From Xanthostigma xanthostigma (Eukaryota; Arthropoda; Insecta; Raphidioptera; Raphidiidae), in contig OY754470.1 of NCBI GenBank assembly GCA_963575645.1, positions 48,391,201 through 48,455,200 of the forward strand: 64,000 nt of DNA, in the 5' to 3' direction. The notes under the pieces were generated by a model. It was not told the DNA's origin. It did no database searches and was given only the letters and a program-made list of their open reading frames with translations. The translations under genes were made by a program, and so were the position numbers. Shown here one piece after another: positions 45,441-57,360 of this stretch (position 1 is its first letter; every line of letters starts with the position of its first letter).

Positions 45441-46190
45441 TTAAAGTACTAGCTCATGGGTTACTAAGTCAGCGGCGTCACTTGGCAAGGGGAAGGGGGG
45501 TGGTTAAAAACTACCTTTTTGATTCCACCTTTTTTTTTCGACGAAACGCGACGTTTTGCGACCTTGTACGTCATACACAGATGCGTTGTACGATGGAAAA
45601 TCAGCTAGCCATTATTTTTTTATAAATCCGACATTAGATATATTTACCTACTTTATTTTTTTAAAATTTTTAATTGTTTGTTTCGTCTTTTATTAATAAT
45701 TGAGCTACTTAGGAAAAGCGATTCAATATAATTTTTCTTAAAATAGTTAAAATGTAAATAAAAAAAAAAAAAAAAACTATTGTCATTACGAGATAATGTA
45801 TTTCTTTAATAACTTTTTAATGGGTACAAATAAATATTTATATATTTCAATTTACATAAGAAACGTTGTTTCTTCAAAAAATGAGTTACGCTGATTTTAA
45901 CACGAGAACTGTGAATGCCGAGTCTAATAAAATATATATACATTCAACAAACCAATATATGTTTTAAAGGTAGACACACACACAAACTGTAAAGCGTTTG
46001 TGGGGAAGGGACTATTATTTTGAGTTTATTTTTTAGATTGATTTCATTTTGCCTGATTAAGCAATCGCAACACTAATGGAGTCAAAAAGTACCTCAAGAT
46101 ATGATGTGAGCATTGAGCAATAATCTTACCTTTTACTCTTTATCATTGCAACGCGAAATAATAAAATAGATCAATAATAAGTTAGATGAA
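45441..46190. other. unassigned sequence
   Basis: No gene. A poly-A run lies at about 45760-45776. The rest has no recognised repeat. Confidence 0.3.
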
Positions 46191-46205
46191 TAAACTGTTA
46201 TTAAA

Positions 46206-46211
46206 TTTATT
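46206..46211 (-). terminator. possible polyadenylation signal
   Basis: AATAAA on the minus strand, about 200 bp after the stop codon of the Asn-rich gene. It is the nearest canonical signal, but AATAAA is frequent by chance in such AT-rich DNA. Confidence 0.35.
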
Positions 46212-46407
46212 TACCACAAAAAAACAACTTAAGTTATTTTGTCTATTGACCTTAGCTTTAATGTAGCACTAGCATATTTAAATTTTTTATTTGAAATTGT
46301 CAAATATTAAATGTAAATTATGTATTTTGTATTATATTTGATTTTTCTGTGAGATACATTATTTGTATTAATTAATTTTTATAGCAAAAATTGTAACATT
46401 TTTTGGT

Positions 46408-48312
46408 CTATATTCTTTTGAAGTATCCGTTCCAAAAATCATACATACTCGATTCCATATTGTTTTTGCTGTCAAATTGTGAATATTGATTTTTAGGCAA
46501 GGTTGATATTAAAAATATATTGTATATATTTTGTGGCTGTTGATGTTTATTTTTTGGATGATAATAATTTCTTGCTCCAAAAGTTTGTTCTCTGTTATTC
46601 GTTGGAGACATTTTATCGGCTGAAATATCTCTTAATTTTTCTTCATTATTATTTATTGAATTCAAATTTACACTCCTTATTTCCAAAACATTTTCTGAAT
46701 TCCCGTCGTTCTTGTTTTTGGCCGGCATATTTTCAGAACGCATAGCTACCGAACTTGAATCAAGAGGAGAATTGGAAATCTGTTTTCGTTCAACTGATTC
46801 CACGATTGCCTCATCTTCTGTACTCATTGGCGCTACGAATCTACCCTCAATATGCTTAAAATCGTTGTCGTTAGGAGTATTAAATAGTTCTGGTTGTTTT
46901 TTGACGTCTTGAAACCAGTTGGTGGGATCAAGTCTCAATTCAAGGATTTTCGAAATATTGATTGGAATATCATTATTTAATTCCGCGTTTTCAGGCATTT
47001 GACTCAAATTATTGAGTGGATCATTTGTCGTATTTAAAAAACGATTACTTGGGTTTTGTGTTGTTGACCCAACTAAAGGATTGTCATTTATCATACTTGA
47101 AGAATGATCATTTGGGTTTTGCGTAGATGATTCAACTAAGGGATTATCATTCATCATATTTGAAGAACGATCAGTTGGATTTTGTAGAGTTGGTTCAACT
47201 AAAGGAATCTTACTTCTTCTATTTAATTCCAATTTATTTTTATCTTTTGGGGAGATTAACTCATGAATATGTGAGATAATTTGGGAAACAACAGGTTTGA
47301 TTATCGAATCAAAAAATCTAACATCTATTCCTTCTGAAGAATCGTCATTTACATTAGGAAACCGTATGTTTTCATCACTGTCCTCTGCAGTTAAATCATG
47401 TAAATCCCAGTTAATTTCTGTGGTAACTTGATTATCTTCTTTCACATCAATACGATTTGCAATGTTGTCCTCATTTGTTGCAACATTTTCATCTTCGATA
47501 TTCGATTCATTGTTATTTTCGTTTGTCAAAGCATCTTCCTTAATATTTGCTGTTTGATCAGACACACCGAGCTGTTGATTTTTTACATTTTCTGAAAGAA
47601 TTGATACGGCTTCATTAACTAAATATTCACATCACCAGCCACTTTCAACATTGATCGTTCACTGTTTACATTCTTATTCGTTGTTTAATTAGGTAACTAG
47701 ATTTTAAATACCGACTTTTAAAATTAAGTTCGTTATTATGACATGTTAAGTTAATAATTTCAAACGAATATTACTTAACAGGGATGGCAGTAACAAAAAA
47801 AAAAAAAAAAATAAAAATAAAATAAAAAAAAAAAATGTTCTACAAAATTTGCTTATTTTTTAAAGACCTTTTCAACAATATCACTTTCGACCTATCGTGC
47901 CATTTAAAATTTCGGAGTTCTGAACATTCTGGAGCAAACTAAAAGGGAAGCCGACCTTTCCGAAAAAATTCGATTCTTCATTACGGCTTTTATAATACAG
48001 TTTTTTGACACAACTCTCTACGATTAACCATTTTCGAAAAAAAAACGCCCGGCACGGGTGGTCTGACTCACCTGTATATAGTGCTTTAAGCATTGTCTGA
48101 CAAGTGATACTCAAAATATCGGTTTGATAAAAGTTTAATACTATTTTAAAAAATCAATGTTAAACTTAAAAAAATAACAAATAGATAAAAAGCCGATGTG
48201 TTTCTAGGAGTTTTAAGAGTCGATAAATTATAAGTTTGTATTTACCAGCTAAAGAACGATATTCACTGGTGACAAAGCATAATATTACACTAACAATAAA
48301 TAACGAACTCAT
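46408..48312 (-). CDS. secreted Asn-rich repeat protein, unknown family
   Basis: Two coding exons are proposed: 48312-48246 and 47591-46408, giving 416 residues. Exon 1 begins ATG and encodes a signal peptide with hydrophobic core LFIVSVILCFVTS, ending after one base of a codon at the donor CTG|GTAAAT. The acceptor ATTCTTTCAG|AAAAT restores the frame exactly; an alternative acceptor 27 nt upstream (ATATTTAG, exon from 47618) is also in frame. The mature part is rich in Asn, Ser, Asp and Glu, acidic at first, and has no cysteine. An amphipathic stretch (IIKPVVSQIISHIHELI) lies near residues 119-135, a dibasic RR near 147-148, and three 21-residue repeats (PLVE..TQNP....S.MINDN type) at about 152-213. 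The end is SMYDFWNGYFKRI. It is presumably secreted. Signal-peptide-only first exons and low-complexity repeats occur in insect silk, mucin-like and effector proteins, but no family is recognised and the function is unknown. The small ORFs on the opposite strand are shadows. Confidence 0.68.
47020..47205 (-). repeat. 63-bp tandem repeat within the coding exon
   Basis: Three in-frame units encode PLVEPTLQNPTDRSSNMMND, PLVESSTQNPNDHSSSMIND and PLVGSTTQNPSNRFLNTTND. Unit length is a multiple of three, so copy number can change without breaking the frame. Confidence 0.85.
47592..48245 (-). other. intron of the Asn-rich gene
   Basis: The 654-bp intron starts GTAAATAC and ends CAATTCTTTCAG. About 400 bp of it is a half copy of family B. 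Phase 1 at both ends. Confidence 0.6.
47680..48074. mobile_element. family B half copy in the intron
   Basis: From 'ttgtttaattaggtaactag' through 'ggatggcagtaac', an expanded A-run, and 'cactttcgacctatcgtgcc' to GGTCTGACTCACCTG followed by TATATA. It corresponds to the right arm of the element at 29966-31504; the left arm is missing. Confidence 0.8.
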
Positions 48313-48346
48313 TTTGACAATGGCAGTTGCAATATGAACAAACGAT

Positions 48347-48356
48347 CTTTTATAGC
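48347..48356 (-). promoter_or_regulatory. TATA box of the Asn-rich gene
   Basis: GCTATAAAAG on the minus strand lies 35 bp upstream of the ATG at 48312. With the usual 25-30 bp from TATA to start of transcription, the 5' leader would be only about 10 nt. Confidence 0.5.
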
Positions 48357-49105
48357 TTTATGAAGACTATAAAATTATTTTATTAGCGAGAATACATACG
48401 TTAACATTTTATTACAAATTGTTTGACAGAATTAAGTAACTGATACTATATTTAACACAGGCTAATTCAAAAAACTTATTCTAAAATAATTTACGACAGA
48501 TTTTCGTACTATGAAAATAATAATTCACTTTCTAAAGAAGCCCCCTCCCCCACGGATAGCATTTAAAGATTTGAGCATGATAATTTCTTGATTAATTGAT
48601 AAATTATAGGTATTTGGACAATTGTAATTATAATTGTCAGTGATTAAGCTTGGTTCTGTCAGGTGCAATCGAAATTCAATTAAATAAAATTGTATATTTC
48701 TTTTACATAATATTAATATAGAAGTTAAAAATATTTTAGAAGACATCCAACTTTTTAAAATGAATTTAAAAAATACTTTTGCTATAAAACCTATAAATAT
48801 CCTTCACAATTAGTAGACTTATAAAAAGTATTTTTATTACTGCTCAAAATAAATTACATTTTAAACGATTTTTAAAGTTAGTGGATATGTGTTTCATTAA
48901 AAAAATAATCAGTTTTGAAAATTACTGCAAATAATATAACTCCCATTAAATTTTACTGAAAAAACCGTAAAATATTTTAATGATATTTTTGAAATACCTA
49001 TTAATAACAAAGATTAAATCAGGTAAATTTCAATTAAAATAAAATAGGTAATATAAACTTTTCAAATTAAACGGATTTTTTTGTAATGTCAATGATGTAT
49101 TAAAA
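48357..49105. other. upstream region of the gene; nothing recognised
   Basis: No repeat or supported ORF. Control sequences of the Asn-rich gene would be expected here. Confidence 0.3.
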
Positions 49106-49109
49106 CCTA

Positions 49110-49282
49110 GAAAATAATTATTATGGACCTAACAGTCTAAAATAAAATCGCGGAACGCATCTAGTAGAAAACTTTCTTTTGTTGGAGGTCGTAAATCACG
49201 TCTTAATAATGTTCCCTACGATTTTATTTTAGTCTAAATAAAAGTCCGAATTGCTGACCTATATTTATTTTCTAGGTTATAG
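49110..49282. mobile_element. short foldback element
   Basis: AACCTAGAAAATAATTATTA with 'tctaaaataaaatcg' is inverted as 'cgattttattttag' and 'tatatttattttctaggtt'. Imperfect arms, no ORF. Confidence 0.5.
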
Positions 49283-49767
49283 TACACCGTCGACTGTACA
49301 AAAAAAAAATGCGTAAGACTCTCGCCCGCTAGAAGTGAAACTTCTTAGGTTCTAGCATTTGTTGCCGATTTTATTATATCAGGATTACATAAGCTGATCG
49401 TATTTGTCAAACCATTTCGTTTAATATCCATGTAAAAAGAGTTGTGAAGAAACATAATAATCTGCCATCTTGAAACGTCCGCCATATTGAATTTAGAATG
49501 ATATTAGATATATTTATATCTACCTATATTACATTGTACCTTTGAAAGATCTAGCTTAAATTGAATTAGTTGATTTTTTGATTGCAAGATTTGACGCGAA
49601 CAGACTGAATAAAAGCTTATAACTCATATTTTTCTTGTATTATTATTTACTATTGTTTGGAGGGGACTAAATTAAAACATTTTTGTTCACTTTTTAGGGG
49701 CTCTGCAATGGGTAGTTTGCATAATATTAAGCGAGATATTGTTTTTGATATTTGAATATAATAAAAA
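49283..49767. other. unassigned sequence
   Basis: Nothing recognised. Confidence 0.3.
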
Positions 49768-50440
49768 AAAAATTGGTTGTCTGTAAAGTCGGTTTACGGA
49801 CGATAGTTTTACGTGATAACGTATTCCGTAATACATAACCTAAACCTCCCAAAATTTGGTTTCAATCCGCTTATCCTTGGTGTCGGAATGATAAGAAATG
49901 TCAAAAGTGACGTTTGCAACTTACAAAGTATTATGTTCTAATAATAATTAGTTATTCCAATACTTAACTTAGAAGGCGTTGCATTTCACAATATACTAAT
50001 GTCAAAAAATTGAATTAAACATTAGAAATGCAGCCGTTTTCATGTTAAGACAAGACATACGTTTGCTTCTAATTTCCATGTACGGCAAACAAAGACAACC
50101 GACCGCGTCGCGCCATGCATTAGACAACATTGCATTTATACAGCTATTTTTCTATATAAATTTGTATAAAATATTTTTCTATATAAATTTGTATAAAAAA
50201 ACTGTTTAGGCGAATTCTGTTATACGAAATCTATGTAAAATGTTCTCCTCTTTCGTTTAAGACTGGTTTCAAACCGATCTGATTTAAATTGAGCGAGAAA
50301 TTAGCAAAAAGCACGCACAGGGTCAGGCGGAACGTTACGCGTTATGCGTTACGCGTTACACTTTTTCGTACATGCAGCCGGTGTTTTATCAATTTATAAT
50401 ATTGGTGATTCATCAATTTATAAGACGTTATCACGTCAAA
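49768..50440 (-). mobile_element. family A element, copy A6
   Basis: A complete copy, in minus orientation, very close to A1 (including the 'atacaaatttatatagaaaa' duplication and the 'ttgtttgccgtacatggaaa' block). A-runs of nine or more flank both ends. Confidence 0.8.
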
Positions 50441-51326
50441 AAAAAAAAAAACTACTGATCCGATTTAAGTAATAATTATACGAAAGTATTCTGTCACCCT
50501 TTTCAACACAATGACGTTGAAATTGCAAACCGGTTGACATCCAGATAAGTTAAAATTATAAATTATAAGCGTCTAATTAAAATCTCCTTTTTTGAGTAGG
50601 TTAAAACAGTAAATCAAATACATTAATTAGTGTTAATTCTGAATAAAGCTAGCGTTCAAAAATATCAATAAAGTATTTTTTATAGGTTTGCTTTTAGGTT
50701 TTATAGTCACCCGTGTTATTATCGTGTTTAGAGAGCGTGTAAAAATATAAAACAATTTGGTCTGTCTTCGTAAACAATCAAATATAATCTACTATACTCC
50801 CATGGGTGGTCTATCACCGGAAAGCTGTAATTGCAACAATTAAACTCAACAATTGGTAGAGATAAAGACGAATAAGACAATGACAACGTAACAATGTAGA
50901 AAAGCAAATTGAAATCGATTACGGTAACAATGGACGCTACAAAACACAGTTCTGAGATTTAGGAAATCATTACTCTGGGCGAAGACAGATAACCCTTAAT
51001 TTCAGTCACGTTTTGTTTGGAAAAATGTCTTAGACCTGCTAATAAAAAGTGACATGACACTAATGACTTACTACAATTTATCCCATTGCCTTCTTTTTCC
51101 GGGAGCACTTTATACTAACGAGGATTTTCATTGTAGAAATGCTCGTAAATAGCATTGGGAATATACCTATACTTGATATCCGTTCCACTTTTTTACACTA
51201 CCAGAACTTGTTCGCGCGATGACGTGGGCTTCTTTTTTATTATACAACAAAACATACACAACAAAAATATACAATAATAATATATGTTTACAGTAAAATC
51301 TCCCTAAAAGAACACCTCTAATAGTT
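50441..51326. other. unassigned sequence
   Basis: No supported gene; the minus ORF at 51167-51352 has no domain. Confidence 0.3.
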
Positions 51327-51822
51327 AGGCAGCTGACGTGCAAAAAAACCATGTCGTCCCAACCTTCTGCCGCCTACGGCCTAGTACATAAGCAATTTAA
51401 GTAATTTAGAGTATTTTTTCTTATATTATGATATATAGGCGGAATCTGGACACATTTTAACATAAGGGGAATAAAAAATTTCAAAAATGGTAAAAAATGA
51501 TTAAATTTAAAAAAAAATTCTGCCGCTTCGTTTTTAGGTTTGGTTAGAGTCGAATGACCGGGAAATCCCAGCGGCAGAAGTTTTTACCAATTGCACCGTC
51601 CCCAAAGAAACTAGATTTCTCTAACAAAACCTAAGAACGTATCGGCAGAATTTTTTTTTGACTATTTTTTACCATCTTTGAAATTTTATATCCCCCTTAT
51701 CTTAAAATGGGTCCAGATTCCGCCTATATTTCAAATTAAAAGATGCTCTATATTACTTAAATAACGTCAGAAGGTCGGAACGACATGGTTTTTTTCATCA
51801 GCTCCCTAACTATGATAAAATA
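51327..51822. mobile_element. foldback element, TAGTTAGG-CAGCTGA ends
   Basis: The left arm 'tagttaggcagctgacg' with AAACCATGTCGTCCCAACC and 'ggcggaatctggacaca' is inverted at the right as 'tccagattccgcctatattt' and AACGACATGGTTTTTTTC to CTCCCTAACTA. Arms are about 200 bp, with 'ttctgccg' near the turn on both sides. No ORF. Confidence 0.75.
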
Positions 51823-52069
51823 TGATCTCAGGAAAGAACGACGCCTAGCACCAGCATCATTAATCGATATTTTATTAATTTACACTTCTTGAAGTAAAAT
51901 ATTTTTTTTCTGGGCAGGAATAAGCCTGATCCGTCAGGTTCCAAGGTGAAGCGCTCATTCTGGTAAACTCGGAGGAGCCGGGTTTAGCCGAGCGATAATG
52001 AAACGGTCAGCTGTTTATGTCTTTTAACCTGTTGTATTATAAATTTTTCCTATTAATAGCTAAGTAAAA

Positions 52070-52356
52070 TACGCGCCACGAATCTAAAACGCTCGGAAGT
52101 TAGATGCGAAGGCGGGCTTGCGCTTGTACAGTCTGTTTAAAAACTACAAACTCGCAACTCAACAAAACTAAAACAATAACAACTTGACAATAGCGTACTC
52201 GACTGTACTTTAAAGCAGGAAAGCGACAAGTGACAAAGGTAACGAGCAATCACGGCCTATCACCGACGAGGTGGTGGGAGTATCGACGGCTCTAAAATGT
52301 GCCTTTGCAACGCTGTTTGTGACTAACTTCCGAACCTTTTAGATCCGTGGCGCGTA
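52070..52356. mobile_element. MITE family F, copy 2
   Basis: TACGCGCCACGAATCTAAAA and TTTTAGATCCGTGGCGCGTA are inverted ends; the inner 'tcggaagttag' and 'taacttccga' extend them. Opposite orientation to the copy at 18600-18916. Confidence 0.8.
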
Positions 52357-54185
52357 TTGTAACTGTTCACATAGAGATTTGTATAACAATTTCATATTTA
52401 TGAATGTCTATATAATATTATGTGCGTGCTAGGATCCGTTCTCTAATGCTTCACCCACGGGTACCAACTTCAATTTAATAATTATTAATGGTTGTATTCA
52501 CTGTAGATAGTTTCCACTGTACCTACGTATTACAAAAGTTACTCTAATAAGCAAACTTGGAAATGTTCATCGCAAAGTCAAGACGTCTATTTAGTATTAT
52601 ATAACTTCTTGTACACCTGAGTGATTCTTCACTAATGGAAAAAATGTGTGCTTGGGAAAACTCATTAAATAAAAATTAAGACCCGTCGTGGGACGCCTAG
52701 CAGATGTGAAACATCAGCTTGTCAAATCCATCTATAAGTTACAAAACCTCACTCCATGAACACTTCCTATGAACACTGCAACTTTAAACGCTGGTGACCT
52801 CAGCTGTTGAGCGTCTATAATTTACTCACAACTTTAAATTACTAGCAACGCCACCTAAATGACTATTCTAGTAACTAATAGGTTCAGTTAGATGTCCCCA
52901 TCAACAAAATCCATGTTACAAACCAACACAGCAAGCGTTTTGGGCTTCATCTAACGGTACCTATACTAGTAACTGAAAAACGTAATGTTCTTTCATAAAA
53001 CGTCGTTCCATAAAAGTATCGTCCGAATTGCACAGTTTTACTCCCAATCAAACGAGCTATTTGATGTTGTAAATAAAAAATTGGAATATCGTAATTTTAC
53101 TTAATGATTAATTTCTTTTATTAAGGTTATTAACACCAACAAATCCTGAAGATGAGAGCATGATAGTTCTTGATGTGAATAAAAGTGTGGTGGTAAGAAC
53201 TGCCTGCTGTTTTTTTTATATTGTTTCAACCACAGTGCTCTTAACCATTTCTTGTTATTAAGGTTATAGTGAATTAAAAAAAATATAACCGAATGTACGA
53301 ACTGAGAGATATTTGAAATTGCATTTATATTTCATGTTCATTACTAGATTTGCTGTGCTGAATGTTCATAATTAACAATTTTGTATTTTTTTTAATTGGA
53401 AACTTTCCTTGTTAAAATAACTCACGTCTTAAACACCAGTCGAAATTGTGGCTCGATTAAAGTGATTTTTTACAAAACGACAACATTTTAGAGAAATTGT
53501 TCATATTCTTACCGTTTTTGTTATCATAACCCCATTTTCGATAATTGCTCATCTCTCTTTTATCTCAGCTTAATAATATGTGTAATAGTAAATTACGACT
53601 GGAAAACTGGAAAATTGAATCGTTTAACCAAAAATGCTAGGTGTTAAGTCAGTGTTTACTAATTGCGGTTATAAAACAAACCGCAATGCTACGTAATTTT
53701 GAAAACATTAAATTAAGAGAAGCAACGTGAAGTTTGGTTTAGGTAGGATCCATAATAAGTAGATATATATTATACTTGAATATATCGACTGTTTAATGAA
53801 CCATTTTCCTGAGAAACAAAATATCGTTCAACTGTGGCGCCTTTTTTAAAAGGTACGTTCAAATCTCAAACGTTGATTGAGCGATTTTAAAACGTACGCC
53901 AAAATATATTGCCAAACGTCTAATACAATTGTTCATAAGAGCGCATTCTCGTGCTGTTCTGAATGCAGATTCCGCACGTCAACTGTTGTCAAACAGAACG
54001 AACCTTAGGCTACCTACAGCTATATTCAAGAAATGACTCGTCATTATAATACAGTTTGCTTAATGGAGCGGAAAAACAATGAAACAATGTAATGCATAAC
54101 CGTCCCTTGCATAAAATCTATGCCGCTTATATTACATTGTGAAGCCTATGTGTATTACTCACATTTATTTATTATTATTTTTTAA
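52357..54185. other. unassigned sequence
   Basis: About 1.8 kb with no supported gene. 'aaatcctgaagatgagagca' near 53145 recalls the ribozyme-like motif but lacks GAAAC. Confidence 0.35.
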
Positions 54186-54189
54186 TAGT

Positions 54190-54645
54190 AGATGTCAAAC
54201 CGAATCGATTCAACCAAATTTCCGAGTGTTCCGAGCCGATTCGGTTTAACCCGATTTTCGAGTGTTATGTGCCGAACCGAACAGATTCAATTCGATTTTC
54301 GAGTGTTTTGTGTCGAACTGGACTGAACCGATTCAATCTGCTTTTCGAGTGCTCTGTACTAAGTCGAACCGAACCGATTCAATCCGATATCGGAATGTTG
54401 TTGCCGAACTGGAACGAACTGTTTCAACCCGATTTCCGATTGTTCTGTGCCGAGTCGACCCGAACCGATTCAACCCGATTTCAGAATGTTTTGTGCCGAA
54501 CTGGAACGAACTGTTTCAACCAGATTTTCGAGTGTTCTGCGCTGAGCCGGAATGAATCGATTCAACCCGAATTCCGATTGTTCTCTACCGAGTCGGACCG
54601 AAACGATTCAAACCGATTTCCGATTGCTCTGCGCCGAGCCGATTC
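54190..54645. repeat. 46-bp minisatellite
   Basis: About nine units of 46 bp with the pattern GTGCCGA(A/G).. CGAACCGATTCAACCCGATT and 'tccgattgttct'. Units with 'ggaacgaactgtttcaac' alternate with 'ccgaaccgattcaac' units in the middle, giving a 92-bp higher-order period. It keeps an open frame of 131 codons (54269-54664) only because the unit lacks stop codons in several frames. Confidence 0.88.
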
Positions 54646-55498
54646 AGTGCGAAACATGCATTAAAAGGGATTTTACATCTGGTATACTTAGAAATCTACA
54701 GAGTTGGCGAGCAATTAGAACTCATTTGTATGTACACATTAGTTGAAACATTTACTTTAATTGAGGTTGGCAACTCTTGTTTTGTATACAAGTTCACTAG
54801 ACAGTAGACAGTGTGTACCAACTGTATGACACAATAACACATCACCCGTCCGCTAAATTCTAGACATAACGTCTATATGCATGGAGCCACGACAAAATAT
54901 CTACATTTTACTAAGTAAAATCCTTTTTCGCATTTGACTGTCTATATCCGGCCCGCAGCACAATTGTGTCCGGCCCGCGAAACATTTTATAAATTTTAGA
55001 AAAATAGTAATGAAATAGCCAGAACAGACTAAAAAATGACCTAAGGACCTTTTTTTTTTTGATCTCCAAATGCGGGAATAGAATGTGAGGACCTTTTTAT
55101 TTGCTTTGCAAATTTTTGGTCCGCGGTCAAATTTTCATCAGCTATTTGCCCGCCCTTGGTCTATATGCTCGCAATAAACTTTTTTTTCTTCAACCATGCG
55201 TAAAGATTACACCCATACTTTTTTAAGATATACTTCTTTTGGCGCGTCATGATGCCCTCGGCTCGCCTCGAGCATTATGGCGCGCAGTGCAAGAATATCA
55301 AACTTTCGGCCAGTGTGGCGTATACTATTTTTTTGGGCGAAGTCAAGTTGAAACATCATAATATAATAACTCTGTATTATTATCTTAAATTAAATTATTC
55401 TCAAAAAAAAATTAAAAATACGCATTTTTTCATGCCTCTGACTACCTCTAAGTTCCTTGTACACACATACATTTTTATTTAAATTCTAAACTCTATTT
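54646..55498. other. unassigned sequence
   Basis: No gene. 'gtttgtatacaagttcact' and 'gtgtaccaactgtatgac' recur loosely at 56005 and 56275-56310. Confidence 0.3.
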
Positions 55499-55892
55499 TG
55501 AAATTCTTATTCAATAAATAAAATTATCGACCAATTTTTCAGACAATATATTAACAAAAAAATATATAATTAATACATTAACGTTTCGATCCGGATTTGG
55601 ACCCTCTGCAGAACTGATAAAAAAAATATAAAAAATAATTAATATTTAGTTTCTAATTAGCTTTTTATAAAATTCGTTTAAAGTTATTGATTAATATCGT
55701 AATATTGAAAAAATAATTATTTTTTCGAACTAAATACTATTTTTTTTATATTTTTTTAGATCAGTTCTGAAGAAGAACCAAATCCGGATCGAAACGTTAA
55801 TGTATTAATTATATATTTTTGTTAATATAAAAATTGGTCGATAATTTTATTTATTGAAGAGTTCTATAATCAGACGTTAATCAAAGATTAGA
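55499..55892. mobile_element. family C foldback, full copy
   Basis: TTCAATAAATAAAATTATCG ... CGATAATTTTATTTATTGAA ends enclose arms with 'aacgtttcgatccggatttg' and 'aaatccggatcgaaacgtta'. The right end continues to AACGTTAATCAAAGATT. Each arm has a hammerhead-like core (minus 55579-55611, plus 55767-55797). No ORF. Confidence 0.72.
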
Positions 55893-56984
55893 ATTCTTAT
55901 TGTCAAATTCGACTTGCGAGGTTTTGTCGTATGGGCGTAGATGATGTCTAGAGTTTCAGCAGGGGAATACGTGTAATGCAGTTGGCAATTCCTTATTCCA
56001 GTTTTGTATACAACTTCACGAGACAAGTATACGACGTAACACATTATGTCTGCATTAACTCTTACATTTAAACAGTGGAAATGTTCGTCATGCTTCGTAA
56101 TCCGTTGTATATTATGCAAATTCGTAATATACTTGCACCAATCTGACAGGCCTGTCGTTTTAAATTATCTGTGCGCTACCTGTGGGTTGAGACTGAACTT
56201 TATATAACTGTCAATAAAGAAAGTTCAAACAAACGAATTTAAACAACGCTTGGTTACAGTTGGCAACACTTTTTGTATGCAACTTCACAGCACAGTTGTA
56301 CCAATCTGTCATGAAAAACAAAACTATTTTTGAAGGCGCGAATTGAGACTAACTCATATCTTTTTTCGGACGGAAGTAACGTGTTTAAAGGCATCGACTG
56401 ACAGATGGCGGCATCGACACGCATCTGTAGAAACCATCTTGAACGAACGGTGAAACATAGTCACAGGCGCAAACCAATAAGTATAGCCAACGTAATTTAT
56501 TTTACGAGTGCTTGAAATTCATATTTTGACGCCATGAACTTTGATCAAGTCAGAAATTGTACCCAAACAATAGCTACCAGACGAGTTTGTACATTGTGAC
56601 GTCAGATTGTATATTTAGTAATATTCGAAATAATTTCACTGACTTGAAACACATAAAGACGCTAATGACTTTAACAGTCGAGCGTTTATAACATACAGTC
56701 CCCTTCTAATAGTCTAAAATAGTGTAAACAAGTAAGCAATGAATTAGTTGGAATCAAATGCGTTAAAGTTTAATGTGATTTATTGGAGATATTACAGCTC
56801 AGACATCCGTTTATTTTTGTCTTAATACATTTATTACACAATACACTTCCCGCCCGATCAATTTCAGTCTCAAATAAAGCGTATAATGCTTGTTACAGTG
56901 GAACTATCAATTATTGGTGTCTGGTATTTGGACTGATTTGAGTCCATTCACTCACAGTATTTTATGTACCTATTACCGGCCAGG
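55893..56984. other. unassigned sequence
   Basis: No supported gene; the minus ORF at 55877-56119 overlaps the family C end and has no domain. Confidence 0.3.
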
Positions 56985-57360
56985 CCCGGCCGCCCGGTTC
57001 ACCCGGGTGCGACAGATATAATTCTGCAAAATGTATTTCGTTTGCGGCCCGGCGTCTGAACTAATAGCTTTGAGCAAATTCTATCAGATTTGCTTCTGAA
57101 CTAATAGCTTTGAGCAAATTCTATCAAGTGTCGCTACTTGCTACTAAAACAGTTTTTTTTTTGTTTGCTTCTGAAGTATCAGATGTCACTGCATGTTAAT
57201 AAAACAGTTTTTTTTGACAAAATTTGTACAAAATATTATAAAAACTATCCTATAGTTGGACCAAGCAAGACACATTTACAAAATTTCATTAAAATAGGTT
57301 CAGTGAATTTAGAGATTAGCGCGAACGAACATCGTGACACGAGATTTTTATATATATAGA
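56985..57360 (+). mobile_element. RTE-like fragment with internal duplication
   Basis: Starts 'ccggccgcccggttcacccg' GGTGCGAC and ends 'catcgtgacacgagattttt' ATATATATAGA. Two direct copies of 'tctgaactaatagctttgag' CAAATTCTATCA lie at 57055-57125. This copy is uninterrupted and serves as the reference for the insertion at 12171-12467. Confidence 0.7.

Noticed and set aside
46503..46912. Plus-strand ORFs opposite the Asn-rich exon
   Set aside because: Antisense shadows; the minus-strand frame has a signal peptide, repeats and splice signals.
53140..53190. Possible further hammerhead-like motif
   Set aside because: CTGAAGATG is present but there is no following stem and no GAAAC.
54262..54746. 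Overlapping ORFs of 97, 131 and 64 codons
   Set aside because: They are different frames of one 46-bp minisatellite whose unit lacks stops; no domain or start context.
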